From: Cryptomeria japonica
Lineage: Eukaryota; Streptophyta; Pinopsida; Cupressales; Cupressaceae
DNA length: 64,000 nucleotides
Direction of reading: 5' to 3'
Assembly: GCF_030272615.1 (NCBI RefSeq)
Contig: NC_081407.1
Coordinates: 151,113,048 to 151,177,047 of the forward strand
Shown here: positions 59,851-64,000 of the stretch, in pieces
Position numbering within the stretch: the stretch's first letter is position 1
How the letters are laid out: each line of letters starts with the position of its first letter
The notes under the pieces: model-generated
What the model saw: only the letters and a program-made list of their open reading frames with translations
Databases searched by the model: none
Told to the model about the DNA's origin: nothing
Made by a program: the position numbers and the translations under genes

Positions 59851-60488
59851 GTTCATGTGTCAAATTGGGTAAAACATACTCTAAGAATTGTGAATCACAC
59901 CACAAAAGACTAGTCCTTGTGCTACGTGAATTTTACAAAATGGATAACCCTTAATTTCGGGACCGATGTGGAAGGTTTCCCACAAAGGGTTAATTTTTTT
60001 TATTTTTAAATAGGCGAGAAGAAGCGGAATATTGACCTGCAGGCTGGTCAAATGGAGCGGGCTCAAAGGGGAAAGATGTAGGGGCTTTCTAAAGATAGCT
60101 GCAAATTCACGGTACATATAATTAAGTGTTGAAATCAGGAAAAACGCCACATTCAACTCCATCTTTCGTAAGGTAGCCATCCCAGCAAACAAGATGAGAC
60201 GGTTAAATAGGATAGAAATGAGACATCCAACTAGTTGTATTCATACCCCAATAAGTGTGATACCCAATTAACCTTGACGGAAAAATAACACTCAGTTGGA
60301 CTATATAACCTGAAGATTACCCCTAAGGAAAATGTTGATTCTAAATGTGAGTCCTAAGAAATACTACTCTCCATCTGAGGATAGTCAGCAGAAGGCAAAT
60401 TTATAAAAGAAGCTTATAAAAATAATAAGAAGAAAATAGGGCAATTAACAAAATAAAATGGAAAATCGAGAAGAAGAAGAAGAATGAC
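59851..60488. other. Intron 1 sequence near exon 1
   Basis: No recognised element. The minus-strand sequence directly after the donor is a TTCTTCTTCTTC-type pyrimidine run (about 60484-60465). Confidence 0.5.
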
Positions 60489-60712
60489 CTGCAGGCTTCG
60501 TCGTCGTAGGGCGAGTAATCATGGAGGTCGTTTCTGCTAACGCAATTAAACATGAGCGCTGCAAATGAAGCGAATATGCCTGGCAAATAATGAAGGAACG
60601 ATACTTTAGAGGAGCTGCAAACGACGGCATCCACCCAGATCCACCATCCTGCACCAAACACTGCCCCTGATAACCCTGGCCCGAACATCGCCCACAGCTC
60701 TGCTAATTCCAT
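60489..60712 (-). CDS. TMEM50: TMEM50-like gene, exon 1 (start codon to phase-2 donor)
   Basis: Encodes residues 1-74 plus two bases of codon 75 of a small integral membrane protein of the TMEM50/UPF0220 family (yeast Vps68; animal TMEM50A/B), thought to act in ER/endosomal membranes. Visible hallmarks: N-terminal MELAELW, then a glycine-rich first membrane segment (about residues 10-32, containing FGAGWWIWVDAVVCSS), the motif HYLPGIFAS, a second membrane segment ending ALMFNCV (about 43-57), and a loop with DYSPYDDEAC. The start is the first ATG in frame at 60712-60710; the codon at 60739 that also opens the frame is TTG. The exon ends GCCTGCAG followed by GT at 60488-60487. No stop or frameshift occurs, unlike the surrounding repeats, which argues for selection. 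Family membership is from recalled sequence conservation, not a search. Confidence 0.93.
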
Positions 60713-61489
60713 CTCTAACTGACGATGGCACAGGCACAAGGTACAGATTTAGAGATGCGTTGTTGTTCTGTTTAATATGTCAACAATTCTTGCAACGCTT
60801 TGGTTTTCATAGTAATTGTGTTGTTTGAGCTCCAAGAGAATAAAGCCAACGCAAGCAACCACGCTCGCATGGAAACATTCACCAGACCTACACGAAACCT
60901 CCGACCTTACTTTATGCATGTTTTTTGTTTTACAAAATGATAATTATAAAAGAGAAGAGAGGAGAAAAAGAAGAGAGATTAATCTCATGAAGTTTAATAA
61001 TAGTCTATGGGAGTATAGATCATTAGTTTTTTTGGTTTTTTGTTAGAAGATTTTTTATGCATAATTACTCAATATAAGAGTATGAGCTTTATGTTGAAAC
61101 TTCTTTGACTAAGAGTTGAGGATTGAGGGATATCCATTTCATAAAGTCAAATTTACTTAAGAATATGATCTCGACTTCATCCCTTATGATGTTTGGGTCT
61201 TTCACTCAACAAGACTTGATCCTTGTAGACTCATTATGAACCATTCAACCTAACCAATAGACGAAGGGCCTATTGACATTTTTTGCTTTTTGAAATGTTG
61301 ATCTACTACTTTTCAATTTGATAAAGAATATTCTTATTTTCTTAAATAGGGGAGAGGACACTATGGTGGTGAGGGCTATGTTCATGCCTCCCAAAATTTG
61401 TCTTCAATATTTTAATTTTTAAGTAATTTTGTACAATTAAGTACTTGTCAACTCCTCTACTTAAGAAAATGAGATTTAAGTCCACATAA
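60713..61489 (-). promoter_or_regulatory. 5' UTR and upstream region of the TMEM50-like gene
   Basis: Should contain the leader and promoter of the minus-strand gene. A TTTTATAATTAT string on the minus strand near 60951-60940 is a possible TATA element about 230 bases before the ATG, but this is weak. No competing gene is seen. Confidence 0.35.
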
Positions 61490-61494
61490 TCAAA

Positions 61495-61615
61495 TATGAT
61501 GCCACATCACATGCCTTTTTTGCCAAGGTGTCCAAAATGGTCCCAAAAAGAAGTAAGACCCATAGTTGTGCACTAAGTCATGTTTATTGGTGTGTTGATG
61601 TGGCATCACATGATT
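61495..61615. repeat. Short inverted repeat, MITE-like
   Basis: GATGCCACATCA at about 61499-61510 is the exact reverse complement of TGATGTGGCATC at about 61597-61608. Extending outward the arms match at about 18 of 21 bases. A fold-back unit of about 115 bases. No target duplication was recognised. Confidence 0.6.
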
Positions 61616-63063
61616 GGTTGCTTTTTCAAATTTATTGGAATCTTTTTTGTGGATAAGTGTTGACATAACATTTTTGTGCTCCACTAATAGTCTAATTTGT
61701 CCCACTAATAGACTAATTGTACCCAGCTACTATCCCAAGTATAGGACCCTACACCACCATTGGGCCCTTTCCCTTATGTTCTCATTGAATGGTTTTTGTA
61801 GTGAGGTCATTGCTAGACTATTTGTGTACTTGACCTAGATATTACTGCAAGTTTTATATTCCAAAAATAAGTGATTTTTTTTCAATGTTCCATGTATACA
61901 AAAGACACATACTTTCTCTTTCCATACTTTTATTGGTTTTCAATCTACATGTTTCACACCAAAGTCATTGCAAGTTAGTTTGTAATTAGTCTATGAGAGT
62001 CTTTGCTCTCCAAAGGATATTGGCAAAATGGGGACCCCTTTATTTTCTTTTATTCCCTTAGGTTTTTTGTCCTCTTCGTGTTTCCCCTTTTTTTCCCCTC
62101 TTCATTCATTTAGGTGTGCTTGTGTTTCCTTTCTTTTAGTGTGTGTGCCTCAGGCTTTCCTTGTTTATAATTTGAAACAGTGGCTCCCCAATTCCCCCTT
62201 TTTGTCTCTTATTAGAGTTCAAGCTTCAAGGTTCCTTTATTTCAAGTTTGAAACAAGGACCCCCTAATCCTCGATCTCCCTTCTATGTCTTCTTTGAGGA
62301 CCAAACTTTGGGGGTTCAAAGTTTTCATTTTGAAATTAGAAATCAAGATCCCCAAACCTAATTTTTGCCATTCTTTTGTCCAAACTACCCATGATCAGCA
62401 CTAACCTTGCAACTAGAGACCCTTGAGCATTGATCCCTATTGCAAGTATGATGCATTTATAAGGTTTGGTGACATTAGTGGTAATTTGATATGCATTCAC
62501 TTGCACCTTTAAAAGCCCCTTTTGGGCATAATATCAAATCATTTCAAGCATGATAAGAAACCTTTTGAGGAGATCTATATCTAGAAACCCCCATAAGTCC
62601 ATTGTGCCTTAGATGTACAATCTTAATTCAAGTTGTTGTGTGTGAGAACATTGAGAAAACTAAGTGGTTGTGATTGAATTTGTTATCGACGTTTGGAGAT
62701 TGTTCTTATCCATGATTTTAGGTAAGTTCTTCCCTCTTTCCTCCATATTTTTCTTCTTTTTTTTTTCAATACTTGTATTGGGTTGTGAATTAGTGGAATT
62801 TTACATCATCCTTTTATTTTTTCCACTTGGGATTTTGCTTTCTTTCCATGTTAAAGCCCAAATTTTGAACCCCTTCTTCCTTAGGATTGGGCTAGTGGTC
62901 ATTTGGGTGCGTTTGTTTTCACCCAAATGTCATCTCACCCTAAGTGTGACCTCGTTTTTAAGCAAAATATAACCACCTAGGGGATGTTAAATACCTTAAA
63001 CTGTGAGAGTTGAGAAACATAACACCACAGGAGCCTAAAGATCTATGCAAGCTAAATAATTTG
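61616..63063. other. No gene recognised
   Basis: T-rich intergenic DNA with CCC-containing phrases (62030-62400). Open segments at 62028-62267 and 62664-62972 are hydrophobic by composition only. Confidence 0.35.
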
Positions 63064-63220
63064 TGTAGCGTCCTAAAATTGCGACACTTGCAATTTCGAC
63101 TGCATTTCGGTCTTCACGATGGCGACGCAACACGGAACCTGAATGGAGACCCCGAAACTTGTCCATGACATCAAAAACTGCATTTTTCCAGCACCTTGCC
63201 TGATCCCTCCTTGCACCCTG

Positions 63221-63345
63221 CTGTCCCGGGAGGTGGGACCAGAGCGCCCAGCGCCCTGGTCCTTCAGGACCAGGGCGCCCAGTGCCCTGGTCCCCCAGGA
63301 CCATGGCGCCCAGCGCCCTGGTCCCTGGCCCTATTTTTGGGCCCG
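63221..63345 (+). repeat. Palindromic GC boxes in LTR U3
   Basis: CCCTGGTCC-TTCA-GGACCAGGG forms a perfect 9-bp stem, followed by CCCTGGTCC-CCCA-GGACCATGG, each framed by GGCGCCCAGCGCCCTGG-type phrases that are themselves partly self-complementary. Confidence 0.85.
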
Positions 63346-63448
63346 GTCTCCTATGGGGCTTCGGGTCTTTTAGTTTGCAATTTGGAAAATACTCTTTCCT
63401 TGTCGGCCCAAGGTCGGAAAAATCAGTCTATCAACCCTAATTGGCAAG

Positions 63449-63456
63449 TATATAAA
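63449..63456 (+). promoter_or_regulatory. TATA box of the right-end LTR
   Basis: TATATAAA in the AGTATATAAACTAC context about 105 bases after the palindromic boxes. Confidence 0.5.
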
Positions 63457-64000
63457 CTACATTTTCCTCTCCCATTTTAAAGAAGATGGAAAAAAGGCAG
63501 AAGCGATACTCAAACATTCAAGCATTCCTTCAAGCAATTGAGCATTCTAAGTCTCCATTCAAGGCTAAGTGTTGCATTCAAGACAAGGATTCAACCATTG
63601 AAGAGGAGATCACATACCACATACAACATACAACATATAACATACAACAACATCTACACCTTCGCATGTAAGAATACAAACATTCTTACAACAAGGTACT
63701 AGTACTTGTTTTGCATTACAATCATTTACATTTACAACATTTCTCATTTCTTGGTTAATTCCAAAACTAGGGTTTGACCTAAGGGCAAACCCCTAATCCC
63801 TAACCCCCCAATCGTCTTCGCTTTTTTATGTGTAGGTTGCAGGTACGCGGTTGTAATTGAAGATCTGGAATCCTTGTGCAGAGACGAATAGATCCCCCTT
63901 CGTTTCGCGGATTTTTCGGAGGACCGTGTGCACGCCAGGCGCCATCGTCTTGTCAACTTTTGCTCAAATTTGCAGGACAGCGTCGTCTTGACATTTTACT

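Larger units (their letters stand above)
29213..60488 (-). other. Giant intron 1 of the TMEM50-like gene (about 31.3 kb)
   Basis: Bounded by GT at 60488-60487 and AG at 29214-29213, phase 2, between exons that join in frame. Its bulk is transposable elements in both orientations: copia-type LTRs, a hAT relic, a 4-kb palindrome, a gypsy element with an internal TRIM, a LINE ORF1 relic and a SINE. Long repeat-filled introns are well known in conifers. The intron being one uninterrupted unit is inferred from exon phase and homology; no transcript evidence is available here. Confidence 0.85.
63064..64000 (+). mobile_element. LTR (start), running off the window
   Basis: Starts TGTAGCGTCCTAAAATTGCG, an LTR-like terminus. 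It contains a GC-rich palindrome cluster (63221-63345), a TATA box TATATAAA (63449-63456) and a CAAG/CATT-rich R-U5-like region (63510-63740). The end is not reached or not recognised. No ORF. Confidence 0.55.

Noticed and set aside
62028-62972. Hydrophobic open frames upstream of the right LTR
   Set aside because: They follow from T-rich composition; no start context, motif or homologue recognised.
1-64000. CRISPR arrays, operons, bacterial or organellar genes
   Set aside because: No regular repeat-spacer structure, no dense ORFs, and plant nuclear retroelements throughout.

Overview
The window looks like nuclear DNA of a gymnosperm, most likely a conifer. It is AT-rich, has almost no intact genes, and is packed with decayed, nested plant retrotransposons (Ty3/gypsy, Ty1/copia, LINE, TRIM, SINE) plus a hAT relic. 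This assignment is an inference from the mobile-element types and a giant intron; no species marker was seen.

The one gene I trust is a three-exon homologue of TMEM50 (UPF0220/Vps68 family, four-pass membrane protein) on the minus strand. Exon 1 is at 60712-60489, exon 2 at 29212-29063 and exon 3 at 28969-28933. Splice sites and phases agree and give a 136-residue protein of normal family length. Intron 1 is therefore about 31.3 kb, and roughly half of this window is that intron.

Left part (1-28 kb): an array of short GC-rich palindromes (1484-2620) leads into a broken retroelement ORF (2689-6305). Next comes a minus-strand Ser/Pro-rich degenerate ORF (about 13.7 down to 7.4 kb) split by two solo LTRs (8730-11056 and 11828-12800). 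Then follow a convergent inverted LTR pair (15505-17426), a degenerate minus-strand LTR element with a tRNA-Met primer site at 19785-19796, a copia pol relic (21249-22990), and two LINE ORF1 relics (23190-23880 plus strand, 25110-27218 minus strand).

Inside intron 1 (29213-60488): copia-type LTRs (30251 and 55019), a solo LTR with perfect target duplication (31695-32151), a hAT transposase relic (38854-36508), and a palindrome of about 4 kb (arms 40112-42030 and 42058-44097). A Ty3/gypsy element with both LTRs (46967 to about 51610) carries inside its pol a complete 378-bp TRIM element (48849-49226). A third LINE ORF1 relic (about 51780-52840), tandem repeats, GC-rich palindromic boxes (58199-58385) and a tRNA-derived SINE (about 59622-59850) complete the intron.

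Right part (60.7-64 kb): the upstream flank of the TMEM50-like gene, a small inverted repeat near 61.5 kb, and the start of an LTR (63064 onward) with another palindromic GC-box cluster and a TATA box. Apart from the TMEM50-like gene, the coding relics carry stops and frameshifts and are presumably inactive. Three nested insertions were checked by target duplications, and two of those also by exact restoration of the host reading frame.
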